60,105 bases of DNA, taken from positions 1-60,105 of the forward strand of contig CAZUSO010000011.1 in the NCBI GenBank assembly GCA_964622775.1. The letters run 5' to 3'. Below are positions 1 through 9,786 of this stretch, piece after piece. Below the pieces are notes generated by a model. That model had not been told where the DNA came from, ran no database searches, and saw nothing but the letters and a program-made list of their open reading frames with translations. A program made the translations under genes and the position numbers. Within the stretch, counting starts at the first letter, position 1. The number at the start of each line of letters is the position of its first letter. This DNA is from CAZUSO01 sp964622775. GTDB taxonomy: Bacteria; Bacteroidota; Bacteroidia; Chitinophagales; Chitinophagaceae.

Positions 1-1
1 A

Positions 2-220
2 TGGCTCAACATACAATACTGGTGCTTTTTTATTTATTTTTTAAACAGGCTCTTAGTACATCATAAAATTTATGCCTTGTTGAAAGAAAATAAACTCATC
101 AGTAAATATTCCATCAGGGATTTTATAGAGTTTTTGGCAGATGTCAAAAAAGTGAAAATAAACAATGAATGGATAATTGAACCTATCGTACAAGAACAAA
201 AAAATTACCCGCAAAACTGA
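2..220 (+). pseudogene. Transposase C-terminal fragment (DDE type, family uncertain)
   Basis: The frame starting at base 2 is open from the window edge to a TGA at 218-220 and gives about 72 residues rich in aromatic and hydrophobic residues. It contains LVHHKIYALLKENKLISKYS and then VKINNEWIIEPI. A hydrophobic stretch followed by 'KYS..D.I..L...KKVKIN.EW' is the usual C-terminal tail of IS4/IS1634-type DDE transposases, as far as I recognise it. No catalytic residue is visible because the N-terminal part lies outside the window or is lost. It could be the end of an intact gene that starts upstream, so truncation is not proved. The decayed HepT gene just downstream suggests an eroded island edge. 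Confidence 0.5.
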
Positions 221-295
221 ATATTAATATTACATAAGAAAAAGGTTACAGATTAAACAAAGCTACTTTGATTGTAATCAAGGATAAAATTGTTT

Positions 296-650
296 ATGTC
301 TGAATGCTCGGTATATTTACTCATCAACGACATTCTCCAAAGCGGTGAAAAAATTTTACGTACACTTCTCAACTACCATTTGAAGAATTTGCTGCAAACG
401 AAATAGTAATAGATGCGGTTATACGCAATTTTGAAATTATTGGGGAAGCAGCTAATCGTCTTTCTGAAGAATTTAAAGAACAGCATGCCGATATTGATTC
501 AGTATTCGAGGCTTTCGTAATGGCATAGTTCACGATTATGCCGGCGTTGATATTAGCATTGTACCATTGTACGGGTGATTAAAGAAAACTTTTTGCCTGA
601 TACTTTAGAGAAGGTAAAAAGGCTTATTGAATGCCTTGCTGACATTTCAA
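296..650 (+). pseudogene. HepT-like HEPN toxin (DUF86), frameshifted
   Basis: A reading broken over at least three frames rebuilds a HepT (DUF86) protein. It runs from a start with INDILQSGEKI, through FAANEIVIDAVIRNFEIIGE and AANRLSEEFK, to the HEPN active-site segment RGFRNGIVHDYAGVDISIV, and ends VIKENFLPDTLEKVKRLIE. The RNGIVH stretch is the RX4-6H motif of HEPN RNases. Intact HepT works with an MNT-type nucleotidyltransferase antitoxin (MntA), but no MntA gene is visible here. Frameshifts fall near 362 and 516, and again around 570. I infer a dead toxin gene. The ORF at 575-760 is only its C-terminal shard plus read-through. Confidence 0.65.
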
Positions 651-770
651 ACAACAGGCAGCTCACTTCACCTAATTCTTATTTAAACAGCGTTTTTTCA
701 GCGTATCTTCGCAGGCTAAATAAAAACCTGTTACCTGTCAAAAAGCTTAACAGGGTCTGAAAAACACTCA

Positions 771-2573
771 ATGAAAAACCTGCTCAAACTACTTCGCTAC
801 CTTAAAGCATATAAAGGAAAGATAGCCTTGTATTTTTTTACAAGTCTGATGGGCATTATCTTCTCGTTGTTTTCTTTTACCATGATTGCGCCTGTATTGC
901 AGGTGCTTTTTGTTGGCGTGCAACAGGTGCCGGTGGGGAAAGGCAATATTATTGGTAAGATTACCGGGTGGTTCAACCAGGTTATCCTGGAGCAGGATAA
1001 ACTAACTGCGCTTACTTATTCGGTGATCATTGTTATTGTTTTTACCATCCTTAAAAACCTGTTTGTTTATCTTTCACAGCTTATCCTGAATCCTTTGAGA
1101 AACGGTGTAATCCGGCGTATTCGCGATGACATGTTCGGCAAAGCATTATCATTGCCCATAGGTTTTTTCAATGAAGAAAGAAAGGGCGACCTGATCTCCA
1201 GAATGACGAATGATGTGAACGAAGTGGAGGCTTCTATCATCAATGTTATTGAAACGGTCATTCGCGAACCGCTAACCATTATTATCACCCTGGTGTCGAT
1301 GCTGCTGATAAGCCCGTCGCTTACCTTGTTCTTACTTTTATTTCTTCCCGTTGCCGGCCTTTTAATCGGCAGGGTGGGGCGTTCGCTGAAGCGCCCGTCC
1401 AACCTGGCTCAGGAGCAGTTGGGCGAGATGCTGGGCACGATGGACGAAACGCTGTCGGGGATGCGCGTGGTTAAAGCGTTCAATGCGGAGCGAAACCAGC
1501 AATTGCGCTTCCGTCAAATCAATAATATCCTGTTTCGCACCCGGAACAAAATTGCCGCCCGCCGCGATGCAGGCTCTCCTTTGTCGGAAACGCTCGGTAT
1601 CATTGTCGTGTGTATTATCCTGTGGTATGGCGGCTGGCTGATTTTTAATAAAAGCACTGCGCTTACCGGAGCCTGGTTTATTGCCTTCATCGGATTGTTT
1701 TATCAAATCATTAATCCGTTGAAAAATCTGTCAACAGCATTTTATAATATTCAAAAAGGGAGTGCCGCTTTAGACCGGATTAATGTCTTCCTGAACGTGG
1801 AAAATACGATACTGGAAAAGCCGGATGCCATTGCCATTAATCAATTTGAGCAAAATATTGAGTTTAGAAACGTTTCTTTTGCTTACGGGAATAAACAGGT
1901 TTTGAAAAATATTAACCTGAATATTCAAAAAGGAAGAACAATAGCCCTGGTTGGCGCGTCGGGAGCGGGTAAAAGCACCTTAGCCGATTTGATACCGCGT
2001 TTTCATGAGGTAACTGACGGCGCCATTCTGATTGACGGCGTTGACGTCCGTGACCTTAAACTGTATGATTTCCGCCGGTTGATTGGCGTTGTTTCGCAGG
2101 ATCCGATTCTCTTTAACGATACCATTTATAATAATATTACTTTAGGTACCGGTGGTGCTACGGGACAGGAGGTGGAGGCAGCCGCAAAAGTGGCCAATGC
2201 CCATAATTTTATTCTCGAAAAGAAAGATGGCTATCAGACTGTTGCCGGTGACCGGGGAGCAAGGTTAAGCGGCGGGGAACGTCAGCGCATCACTATTGCA
2301 AGAGCCGTGCTCAAAAACCCGCCCATACTCATCTTAGACGAGGCCACATCTTCATTAGATACCGAATCGGAACGAATTGTGCAGGATGCCATCAACCAGT
2401 TAATGCAAAACCGGACTTGTATTGTAATTGCTCACCGGCTGTCCACTGTACAACATGCGGATGAGATCATCGTGATGAATAATGGTGAAATAGTAGAGCG
2501 CGGTACGCATACTGCATTGATGCAGCAAAACGATTTTTATGCTAAGTTAGTGGCCATGCAGCAGGTGAAATAA
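771..2573 (+). CDS. ABC transporter, fused permease/ATPase (MsbA-like exporter)
   Basis: This 600-residue half-transporter has an N-terminal six-helix type IV ABC-exporter membrane domain (about residues 1-310) and a C-terminal nucleotide-binding domain (about 340-590). The ATPase motifs are complete: Walker A GASGAGKST near residue 395, signature LSGGERQR near 499, Walker B ILILDEATSSLD near 522, and the switch histidine in IAHRLST near 557. It should act as a homodimer in the inner membrane. MsbA-type members flip lipid A-core or other lipids, but the substrate cannot be read from sequence, so multidrug or peptide export is also possible. The start codon directly precedes a basic MKNLLKLLRYLK segment. 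The next gene follows 21 nt after the stop, so the two may be co-transcribed. Confidence 0.9.
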   Translation: MKNLLKLLRYLKAYKGKIALYFFTSLMGIIFSLFSFTMIAPVLQVLFVGVQQVPVGKGNIIGKITGWFNQVILEQDKLTALTYSVIIVIVFTILKNLFVYLSQLILNPLRNGVIRRIRDDMFGKALSLPIGFFNEERKGDLISRMTNDVNEVEASIINVIETVIREPLTIIITLVSMLLISPSLTLFLLLFLPVAGLLIGRVGRSLKRPSNLAQEQLGEMLGTMDETLSGMRVVKAFNAERNQQLRFRQINNILFRTRNKIAARRDAGSPLSETLGIIVVCIILWYGGWLIFNKSTALTGAWFIAFIGLFYQIINPLKNLSTAFYNIQKGSAALDRINVFLNVENTILEKPDAIAINQFEQNIEFRNVSFAYGNKQVLKNINLNIQKGRTIALVGASGAGKSTLADLIPRFHEVTDGAILIDGVDVRDLKLYDFRRLIGVVSQDPILFNDTIYNNITLGTGGATGQEVEAAAKVANAHNFILEKKDGYQTVAGDRGARLSGGERQRITIARAVLKNPPILILDEATSSLDTESERIVQDAINQLMQNRTCIVIAHRLSTVQHADEIIVMNNGEIVERGTHTALMQQNDFYAKLVAMQQVK

Positions 2574-2594
2574 AAAAAATGCTTCCTTAGAATA

Positions 2595-4613
2595 ATGAAC
2601 CGCCTTCAATACGAAACCAGCCCTTATTTATTGCAACATGCATCCAATCCTGTAGATTGGTTTCCGTGGGGTGAAGAAGCCTTTGACCTGGCGAAAGCAA
2701 CGGATAAACCGGTATTGCTGAGCATCGGCTATGCGGCCTGCCACTGGTGTCATGTGATGGAGCAGGAAAGTTTTGAGGATGAAGCCATAGCGGCATTTAT
2801 GAATGAACATTTCATTTGCATCAAAGTGGATCGTGAAGAACATCCGGATGTGGATCACCTGTATATGGATGCACTTCAGTCCATTGCCGGTCAGGGCGGC
2901 TGGCCTTTGAATATGTTTGTAACTCCCAACCGGAAACCTTTCTACGGCGGTACTTATTTTCCTCCGAGACCGGCTTACGGACGGGTGTCCTGGATGGAGG
3001 TATTGCAGGCAGTATTGCAAAGCTGGGAAACGAAACGGGAAGATATAACGCTTCAGTCCGAACAACTGACCCGGCACTTGCAGAATGCTTCGCAAATAGC
3101 AGGCGGAACGTATGCTCAACCCGAAAAGTCGCTGTCGGACACCATAGCGGACAAGTTGCTTCGGGATGCCGATCCGGAATTCGGCGGCTTTGGTCAGGCG
3201 CCGAAATTTCCTGCCACGCAGGCCATCCGCTATCTGCTGGAGCATGCACATTTTTCCGGTAATTCTGCTTCGCTGCAACAGGCTTTATTATCATTAGATA
3301 AAATGATTGCCGGAGGTATTTATGATCAGATTGGCGGCGGCTTTGCCCGATATTCCACCGATAAACAATGGGTGGTTCCGCATTTTGAAAAGATGCTGTA
3401 TGATAATGCCCTGCTGATAACCGTGCTATGCGATGCCTATCGCCTTACCGGCCTGTCGCGGTATAAAACGGTGATAGAGGGTACTATTGATTTTTGTAAC
3501 CGGGAGTTGCGCGATGAGGGCGGCTTGTTTTACTGTGCGCTGGACGCCGACTCGGAAGGTATGGAGGGGAAATATTACACCTGGACCCGGACGGAATGGC
3601 TGGAAGCGCTTCCTGATGCCCACCCTGCTGTTACGGATTACTTTGGTGTACGGGAGGAAGGCAATTGGGAAGGCACCAACATCCTGCATTGCGCTAAGGA
3701 TGCGGAAACTATCCAAAAGATATGGAGGATTTCCCCGGAAGAATGGGCGCAAATCCTTGCGGAGCACCGGCAGAGACTCCTGCGGGCGCGCCGGAAAAGA
3801 ATAGCGCCTGCAACGGATGATAAGATGATTCTGTCCTGGAATGCCCTGATGAATTATGCCCTGACAAGCGCTGCCGTTGCATTAGGCTGCGATACGTATA
3901 TGCAGCAGGCCTTGTCGCACATGGAGGAGTTACGGCGTTATTTCACCACGAAAGAGAACGGACTGTTCCATGTGTATAAAAATGGTGTAGCGAAAATTGA
4001 GGGTAAACTGGAAGACTATGCCTGTTTGGTTCAGGCCCTGCTGTATTTGGCAGGAAGTAGCGGCCATACCGGATACATCACAGTTGCCGGGGATTTTATA
4101 GAAAAGGCGGTAGCCGGGTTTAGTGATGAAAAGGGCGTGTTTTTTTACTTTTCCGCACACCAGCAGCAGGATATTATTGTGCGGAAAACCGAGATTTATG
4201 ACGGCGCCATACCATCGGCTAATTCCCTGATGATGCAGGCGCTTTGGGAGGCCGGCAACCTGTTGGAGCGCAGCGACTGGACGGAACGCAGCTACACAAT
4301 GATGCGGTCAATGGTGGAAACGGTCATGCGGTATCCTTTATCATTCAGCAACTGGGCAGCCTTCTGTCAGCAATATGTTTATGGTATCCGGCAGTTGATT
4401 ATTGCAGGCGATGATGCCCAGGCGCAATCCGAGCTCTGGCAGCAGCAGTATTATCCTGCGGTTCACGGTTATTTTACAACGAAAACAGCGTCTGTTGCAG
4501 CTATGCGAGATAAATACCGGGAGGGGGAAACCCGCTTTTACCTTTGCTCGGAATTTGCCTGCGGCCTGCCCGAACAAAACCTTATGTCCATTTTAAATCA
4601 GCTAAAAAAATAG
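2595..4613 (+). CDS. DUF255 thioredoxin-fold / six-hairpin glycosidase-like protein (YyaL/SPATA20 family)
   Basis: The 672-residue product matches the YyaL/SPATA20 family. The N-terminal DUF255 domain (about residues 1-165) carries the family signatures SPYLLQHASNPVDWFPWGEE and CHWCHVMEQESFED, which includes a CxxC thioredoxin-like motif, followed by VDREEHPDVD and GGWPLNMFVTP. The rest is an alpha/alpha-toroid like that of six-hairpin glycosidases and epimerases (FEKMLYDNALL, EDYACLVQALL). No signal peptide is seen, so it is probably cytoplasmic. The biochemical function of the family is not established; a redox or carbohydrate role is only suggested by its domains. Length agrees with the family. 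Confidence 0.9.
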   Translation: MNRLQYETSPYLLQHASNPVDWFPWGEEAFDLAKATDKPVLLSIGYAACHWCHVMEQESFEDEAIAAFMNEHFICIKVDREEHPDVDHLYMDALQSIAGQGGWPLNMFVTPNRKPFYGGTYFPPRPAYGRVSWMEVLQAVLQSWETKREDITLQSEQLTRHLQNASQIAGGTYAQPEKSLSDTIADKLLRDADPEFGGFGQAPKFPATQAIRYLLEHAHFSGNSASLQQALLSLDKMIAGGIYDQIGGGFARYSTDKQWVVPHFEKMLYDNALLITVLCDAYRLTGLSRYKTVIEGTIDFCNRELRDEGGLFYCALDADSEGMEGKYYTWTRTEWLEALPDAHPAVTDYFGVREEGNWEGTNILHCAKDAETIQKIWRISPEEWAQILAEHRQRLLRARRKRIAPATDDKMILSWNALMNYALTSAAVALGCDTYMQQALSHMEELRRYFTTKENGLFHVYKNGVAKIEGKLEDYACLVQALLYLAGSSGHTGYITVAGDFIEKAVAGFSDEKGVFFYFSAHQQQDIIVRKTEIYDGAIPSANSLMMQALWEAGNLLERSDWTERSYTMMRSMVETVMRYPLSFSNWAAFCQQYVYGIRQLIIAGDDAQAQSELWQQQYYPAVHGYFTTKTASVAAMRDKYREGETRFYLCSEFACGLPEQNLMSILNQLKK

Positions 4614-4820
4614 GTTTTCTTGTTTTTAAGCAAAAAAAATATTTATTTAGCCGCTTAAACTATACCCGGTTCATGAAACTATCCCCTGGGAATTGCAGGT
4701 AAAAAAAAATTTAAAGGGAATGTTGTAATTTCAAAATTTTATTTGAATATTGTGAGCCAATTCGTGGAAAACAGTAAAAAATATTGAGGAATATAGGTTA
4801 GTTAAAGTAATTTTTTTACC

Positions 4821-4848
4821 TTGCCCCACGCTAAGGATAATAGCTTAG
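4821..4848 (+). promoter_or_regulatory. Possible promoter of the gldKLMN operon
   Basis: The gap 4614-4902 is AT-rich and holds no gene. TTG at 4821-4823 is followed after 17 nt by TAGCTTAG at 4841-4848, a 7/8 match to the Bacteroidota -7 element TAnnTTTG. The spacing is slightly short, so this is tentative. Confidence 0.35.
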
Positions 4849-4902
4849 TTTTATAAGTACATTTTTTAAAAAAAACGATACACGGAACAGGTTTTACAAA
4901 AG

Positions 4903-6210
4903 ATGTATCAGCGCATAAAAATGACAAAACACATTCAGATGAAACAACGCTCACTGAGTATTGCGGTAGCAGCCATGGCAATGTTTGCTGTAAGCTGTGG
5001 AAAATCGGGCCCGCAGGGGCAGTTGGTTGGAGACTATTCCAATAGTATGAATTACAGGGCTCCGGTTCCCATTGGAATGGTAGCCATTCCTTCGGGTGTG
5101 ATGACAGCCGGCGCCGGTGATCAGGATATTCAAAATGCATTGGATGCGAGCATTCGCAATTTCAATGTTTCCGGATTCTATATGGACGCCACGGAAATCT
5201 CCAATGCGGAATACCGCCAGTTTACCAACTGGGTTCGTGATTCGATAGCACACACTATGTTGGGTGATTATAGTGATAATGACGACGGAACCCAGCAACT
5301 CGACTGGAGCAAAAGAATCAACTGGAAGGATCAGGATGTGCAGGATCAGTTAATGGGTATGTACATTCCGGCTGAGCAAAGCGGCTGGGGCGCCAAAGAA
5401 TTAGATAACACTAAGCTTACCTATAAATATACCTATTTCGATTTTGAAATGGCTGCTCAGAATCCGGAACAACCCCGTTCCAATTTTGTAGTAAACAATA
5501 CTATTAATGCTTATCCTGATACGCTCGTTTGGATGCGTCAGTTTGCGTATTCCAATAATGAGCCTATTGCCCGTCAGTATTTCTGGTTTCAGGCATTTGA
5601 TGAATATCCTGTGGTCGGCGTAAACTGGTACCAGGCTAATGCCTTCTGTCACTGGCGTACTCAATTGTGGAAAAGTTATCGCACTAAAAATAAGATGTAC
5701 TTTGAAAGTCAGTTCCGCCTGCCCACCGAGTTGGAATGGGAATGGGCAGCGCGCGGTGGCCGTCAGTTGTCGCCTTATCCCTGGGGCGGGCCATATACAA
5801 TGAACAAAAAGGGCTGTTATCTGGCTAATTTCAAGCCGGAACGGGGCGATTACTCCGCAGATGGCGGGCTTTATACCGTTCGGGTGAATGCTTACTGGCC
5901 TAATGACTATGGCTTATATAATATGTCCGGGAATGTGGCTGAATGGACCAGCAGTTCTTATTTCGGAAGCTCTTATGATGCTGTTGCCGATTTGAACCCG
6001 GATATTCAGTATCGTATCAAGGAAAACGACCCTCAATGGATGCGCAGGAAATCGGTACGCGGCGGAAGTTGGAGAGATCCGGCTTACTTCCTGAATGTGA
6101 ATGTACGCGATTATGAATTTGCAGACACGGCAAAAGCCTATATCGGTTTCCGTACCGTTTATCAGGAAATTGCTCCGGCACTCACCAACCAGCACATGGG
6201 CAAGCGATAA
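4903..6210 (+). CDS. gldK: Type IX secretion / gliding motility lipoprotein GldK
   Basis: GldK (PorK) is an outer-membrane lipoprotein that forms the periplasmic ring of the type IX secretion system with GldN. The N-terminus is a lipoprotein signal ending in AVSC with the lipid-bearing cysteine at residue 32, then a formylglycine-generating-enzyme (FGE-sulfatase) fold: FYMDATEISNAEYRQFTNWV, LPTELEWEWAARGG, NVAEWTSSS, SVRGGSWRDP and a final GFRTVY. The family uses this fold structurally rather than as an enzyme. Starts at 4903, 4921 and 4939 are all possible; none has a clear ribosome-binding site, and the later ones give a more compact signal peptide. It is first in the gldK-L-M-N order typical of Bacteroidota. 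Confidence 0.93.
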   Translation: MYQRIKMTKHIQMKQRSLSIAVAAMAMFAVSCGKSGPQGQLVGDYSNSMNYRAPVPIGMVAIPSGVMTAGAGDQDIQNALDASIRNFNVSGFYMDATEISNAEYRQFTNWVRDSIAHTMLGDYSDNDDGTQQLDWSKRINWKDQDVQDQLMGMYIPAEQSGWGAKELDNTKLTYKYTYFDFEMAAQNPEQPRSNFVVNNTINAYPDTLVWMRQFAYSNNEPIARQYFWFQAFDEYPVVGVNWYQANAFCHWRTQLWKSYRTKNKMYFESQFRLPTELEWEWAARGGRQLSPYPWGGPYTMNKKGCYLANFKPERGDYSADGGLYTVRVNAYWPNDYGLYNMSGNVAEWTSSSYFGSSYDAVADLNPDIQYRIKENDPQWMRRKSVRGGSWRDPAYFLNVNVRDYEFADTAKAYIGFRTVYQEIAPALTNQHMGKR

Positions 6211-6277
6211 TTATCTATAATATAATAAAATAACAGGTTTTCAATAATTAAATTAATAAAAAGTAAATAAGGAAAAA

Positions 6278-7117
6278 ATGAAATCACTCACTTTGTTTTT
6301 TGAGACCAAAAACGGGAAATATATTAAAAACCTGATTATTGGTGTTGGTGCGTCAATTGTGTTATTGGGTGCGTTGTTTAAACTGCAGCACTGGGAAGGT
6401 GCCGGAGCGATGCTGACCATTGGGATGGTAACGGAAGCATTCATCTTTGCCTTGCAGGGTATTGTGCCGCCGGTTAAAGATTACTATTGGGAACGCTATT
6501 ATCCGAATTTAGATGAAAATCCCGAGATTGAAGCATATAGAAAAGGTGTGGAATTTGTTCCTCCTACCACACCCCTGGGCGCAGGCGGAGTTGGTGGTTC
6601 AGCTACCGGTTCCTTAGATAAAATGCTTGAGGAAGCGGAGATTAATGCGCCTAACCTGAAACGCCTGAGCGATAATTTCCGGAAATTCGGTAATACCGTA
6701 GAGCAAATAAAAGATATTTCAGACGTTACTGCGGCTACAGGGGAATATTCTCAAAGCGCGCGTGAGGCAGCCAGCTCCTTAAACAAACTGAAAGATACTT
6801 ATACCGGAGCTGTTAACACGATGCAGTCATTTAATGATGCATCGGAAAGCACTGCTCAATTCCATCAGCAGGTGCAGGTATTGTCCAGGAATTTAGGCAA
6901 TCTGAATCAGATTTACGAAGTAGAATTGCAGGATGCCAATAATCACCTGAAAGCTATGAATAAGTTCTACAGCAATTTAGTAAACGCCTCGGATGCCATG
7001 GCCTCCAGTGCCAGTGATGCCATAGCGGCAAAAGATCAAATTGCTATGTTGTCAAAGAATTTATCTTCCCTGAATAGTATCTATGGTAATATGCTCACTG
7101 CCATGCAAGGCCGCTAA
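6278..7117 (+). CDS. gldL: Type IX secretion / gliding motor protein GldL
   Basis: GldL (PorL) forms, with GldM, the proton-driven inner-membrane motor of the type IX secretion system. The 279-residue product has two closely spaced N-terminal transmembrane helices (about residues 18-60) that include the family segment LFKLQHWEGAGAMLTIG, then VPPVKDYYWERYYP. A long helical cytoplasmic part follows (EYSQSAREAASSLNKLKDTY), compatible with coiled coil. The position after gldK and 63 nt before gldM supports the call. Confidence 0.93.
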   Translation: MKSLTLFFETKNGKYIKNLIIGVGASIVLLGALFKLQHWEGAGAMLTIGMVTEAFIFALQGIVPPVKDYYWERYYPNLDENPEIEAYRKGVEFVPPTTPLGAGGVGGSATGSLDKMLEEAEINAPNLKRLSDNFRKFGNTVEQIKDISDVTAATGEYSQSAREAASSLNKLKDTYTGAVNTMQSFNDASESTAQFHQQVQVLSRNLGNLNQIYEVELQDANNHLKAMNKFYSNLVNASDAMASSASDAIAAKDQIAMLSKNLSSLNSIYGNMLTAMQGR

Positions 7118-7180
7118 TCCTTTCAATACTTAGCACGTTTTTTATAATTGATAAAAATATAACAAAGAAAAAGTCAAAGG

Positions 7181-8731
7181 ATGTCATTACCTAAAGAGCC
7201 GAGGCAGCAGATGATCAATATGATGTATCTCGTATTGACAGCAATGCTGGCATTGAATATTACGCGGGAAGTGTTGAATGCATTCCAAACTATTAATTCG
7301 AGTATCGAGTTGTCAAATAGTTCCATCACGGATAAAAATAACTTTTATTACGATCAGTTTAATAAGGCTGAGGATAATGAAGCCGATGCCGCTAAGGTTA
7401 AGCCCTGGAACGATATGGCTAAAGACATAAAAGCGAAATCCGAGGATCTGGTTGATTATCTCCAGGCTTGGAAAGATAGCGTGATCTTGCATTCGGGTGG
7501 ATATGAGACTAATTCCCAGGGCGAGCAAGTAATTAAAAGTATTGAAGACATTGATGCCTCAACGCGTATCTTTATAGAGAATAAGCATGGCGCTGAGATT
7601 AAGCAGCGGCTGAACGAGTATTCTGAATTTATTATTTCCAAATTACCTGATTCCGCCCGGGAAAGTATGCGTAAGCAATTGCTTTATGTCCCTGATAAAT
7701 TGCCGGTTACGGACGAAAATAAAAGCGGCGACTGGGTATATGGTACCTTCCATAACATACCGGTTGTAGCTTCCATTGCCATGTTGTCTAAATTTCAGAA
7801 TGATGTTAAAAACTCGGAAGCGACCGTGGTTAAATATCTGTTCGAGCAAATTCACGCAACCGATATGAAATTTGATACCCTGATGGCAATTGCGGTTCCT
7901 AAAAACAGCTATGCGCTGGAAGGAGACGAAATTGAAGCAACAATCTCTTTAGTTGCCTCGAACAAAAACTTAAACCCGACTATTACATCCTCTGCCGGCT
8001 CTGTTGCAGTAAAGGATGGAATTGGTACATTGAAGTTCAAGGCTTCAGGCGCCGGAGTTAAAACTGTTAACGGGGTCATCTCGATTGTAACGCAACGTGG
8101 AAAGCAGAATTTTAATTATAATTTCGATTATGTTGTAGGTAGTGCGGGCGCTTCATTACAACTGGATAAAATGAATGTGATGTATATTGGTGTTCCTAAT
8201 CCTGTTACAATCTCTGCTGCCGGCTATAATATTCAGGATGTTTCGCTGAGTATTCCTGGCGCTAAGACGGTAACTTCAACCGGAAAAGGTACTTATGATG
8301 TTTGGGTAGAAAAGCAAACGAATGATATGCCCTATGCCATTGTGGCTAAAAGTAAGGCTGGCGGTAATTCTACTGTTGGAACCGGAAAATTGCGTGTTAA
8401 GGTTATTCCGCCTCCAACGGCAACCGTGGGTGGAAAGTCTTCCGGATTTATGGCTTCCAGTACGGCTAAGGCTCAGCAGGGTGTTATTGCGAAACTGGAA
8501 AATTTTGATTTTGATACTAAATTTAAGGTTTTGAGTTTCCGTTTTGCTTTTGTACCTAAAAATGGCCAACCCCTGGAAGAAGCCAATCAAGGTCCTGTAT
8601 TTAATGCTACTATTCAAACCTTTATGAGTCGGTCTAAACCGGGGGATAAATGGTTTGTTGATGAAATCAGGGTTTTAGGTCCTGACGGAAGAACACAGAC
8701 AATTAACCCATTGGCAATCACACTTAATTAA
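7181..8731 (+). CDS. gldM: Type IX secretion / gliding motor protein GldM
   Basis: GldM (PorM) spans the inner membrane once and extends through the periplasm to touch the GldK/GldN ring, passing motor torque to the outer membrane. The 516-residue product opens with MSLPKEPRQQMINMMYLVL, in which the membrane helix (about residues 10-28) starts almost at once, as is usual for GldM. A helical D1 region and several beta-rich periplasmic domains follow (LQLDKMNVMYIGVPNPVTIS, then a C-terminal domain ending NPLAITLN). Length fits the family. It lies between gldL and gldN. Confidence 0.93.
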   Translation: MSLPKEPRQQMINMMYLVLTAMLALNITREVLNAFQTINSSIELSNSSITDKNNFYYDQFNKAEDNEADAAKVKPWNDMAKDIKAKSEDLVDYLQAWKDSVILHSGGYETNSQGEQVIKSIEDIDASTRIFIENKHGAEIKQRLNEYSEFIISKLPDSARESMRKQLLYVPDKLPVTDENKSGDWVYGTFHNIPVVASIAMLSKFQNDVKNSEATVVKYLFEQIHATDMKFDTLMAIAVPKNSYALEGDEIEATISLVASNKNLNPTITSSAGSVAVKDGIGTLKFKASGAGVKTVNGVISIVTQRGKQNFNYNFDYVVGSAGASLQLDKMNVMYIGVPNPVTISAAGYNIQDVSLSIPGAKTVTSTGKGTYDVWVEKQTNDMPYAIVAKSKAGGNSTVGTGKLRVKVIPPPTATVGGKSSGFMASSTAKAQQGVIAKLENFDFDTKFKVLSFRFAFVPKNGQPLEEANQGPVFNATIQTFMSRSKPGDKWFVDEIRVLGPDGRTQTINPLAITLN

Positions 8732-8754
8732 TCTCTTAAAAATTCTGAAGGATT

Positions 8755-9669
8755 ATGGTTATCCTAAATAAATACAAATTAACACTCATTGCTTTATTCA
8801 GCTTTGGCACTCTGGCTTTTGGACAGGATCCGATGACAACGGATCAGCCGCAGGGTAATTCATCTAACCGGGATAATATTGTAAAATCAACATGGCAGCC
8901 TTCATTGGTAAATGATGGTGTAATCGACCATATTGAACATATTAATAAGGCGATAGAATGGAATAAAATCCGTGAAAATGATGTGGCATGGGCACAACGG
9001 GTTTGGCGGCAGATTGATGTGCGCCAGAAACAGAATCAGGCCTTCATTTATGCAGGCGATGATCGTACCGGTGGTGGCGCTTTCATTGAAATTTTGATCG
9101 ACTTGATTAAGAAAGGGAAAGTGATGGCCTATAATCCGATTGATGATCGCTTTGCCACTCCTTTGACCAAAGAATCTTTTGACAATGCTATTGGTGGCGG
9201 CTACGATACGGTTGAGGTTCCTGATGTGATTACTGGTGAAATAACAAAAAAAATCACTAAAAGGGAATTGAATATCGATCTGATTACTAAATATCAGATC
9301 AAAGAGGATTGGATATTTGATCGGAACCTCGGTAAGCTTGTTGTTAGGATTATTGGAATTGCCCCCTTAATTGACCGTTATGATGAAGCCACGCAGCAAT
9401 ATAAGTATTCTACGCCTATGTTCTGGATTTACTACCCTGAAGCAAGAAGGGAATTGGTTAATTATGAAGTATATAACCCGGTTAATATGGTCAGCCGTAT
9501 GAACTGGACTGACTTTTTAGACCGGCGTTACTTTTCCAGCTATATCATTAAAACCTCTATTAATAATCCACTTGGAAATCGTCTTCCTGATGGCTTAAAC
9601 GGCTTGTATGAAGGCCAGGAAATGCTTAATGACCTTATCAACCGGGAAAGCGATATGTGGGAACGCTGA
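8755..9669 (+). CDS. gldN: Type IX secretion / gliding protein GldN
   Basis: GldN (PorN) pairs with GldK in the periplasmic ring of the type IX secretion system. The 304-residue product has a cleavable signal peptide (LTLIALFSFGTLAFGQ) and the family body with NDVAWAQRVWRQIDVRQKQN, IKEDWIFDRNLGKLVVRIIG, MFWIYYPEARR and FLDRRYFSSYI. It begins 23 nt after gldM and ends the operon, because a strong intrinsic terminator follows at 9703-9727. Confidence 0.93.
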   Translation: MVILNKYKLTLIALFSFGTLAFGQDPMTTDQPQGNSSNRDNIVKSTWQPSLVNDGVIDHIEHINKAIEWNKIRENDVAWAQRVWRQIDVRQKQNQAFIYAGDDRTGGGAFIEILIDLIKKGKVMAYNPIDDRFATPLTKESFDNAIGGGYDTVEVPDVITGEITKKITKRELNIDLITKYQIKEDWIFDRNLGKLVVRIIGIAPLIDRYDEATQQYKYSTPMFWIYYPEARRELVNYEVYNPVNMVSRMNWTDFLDRRYFSSYIIKTSINNPLGNRLPDGLNGLYEGQEMLNDLINRESDMWER

Positions 9670-9702
9670 TTAATTGTCTTTTCATGATATATCTTCTTAA
9701 TG

Positions 9703-9727
9703 GAGCCGGAGTTTCCGGCTCTTTTTT
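9703..9727 (+). terminator. Intrinsic terminator after gldN
   Basis: A perfect 8-bp stem, GAGCCGGA (9703-9710) and TCCGGCTC (9714-9721), closes a 3-nt loop and is followed at once by six T (9722-9727). It ends the gldKLMN transcript. Confidence 0.92.
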
Positions 9728-9729
9728 AG

Positions 9730-9758
9730 TTAGATATGGATGCTTGCCTGTAAATTTG
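9730..9758 (+). promoter_or_regulatory. Probable ftsK promoter
   Basis: TAAATTTG at 9751-9758 is an exact match to the Bacteroidota -7 box TAnnTTTG. The upstream element is weak (TTAG at 9730-9733). A transcript starting near 9764 would have a leader of about 20 nt before the ATG at 9787. Confidence 0.5.
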
Positions 9759-9786
9759 TAACTTCATACCTTGTTTGCTTGTGAAT

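Noticed and set aside
728..754. CCTGTTA/TAACAGG inverted repeat before the ABC exporter
   Set aside because: A 7-bp stem with a 13-nt loop and no T-run; too weak to call a terminator or operator.
575..760. 61-residue ORF with ATG-type start
   Set aside because: It is the last part of the broken HepT gene followed by random read-through, not a separate gene.
2628..3278. 216-residue minus-strand ORF
   Set aside because: Lies wholly inside the DUF255 gene, whose frame shows clear family motifs; the antisense translation has none.
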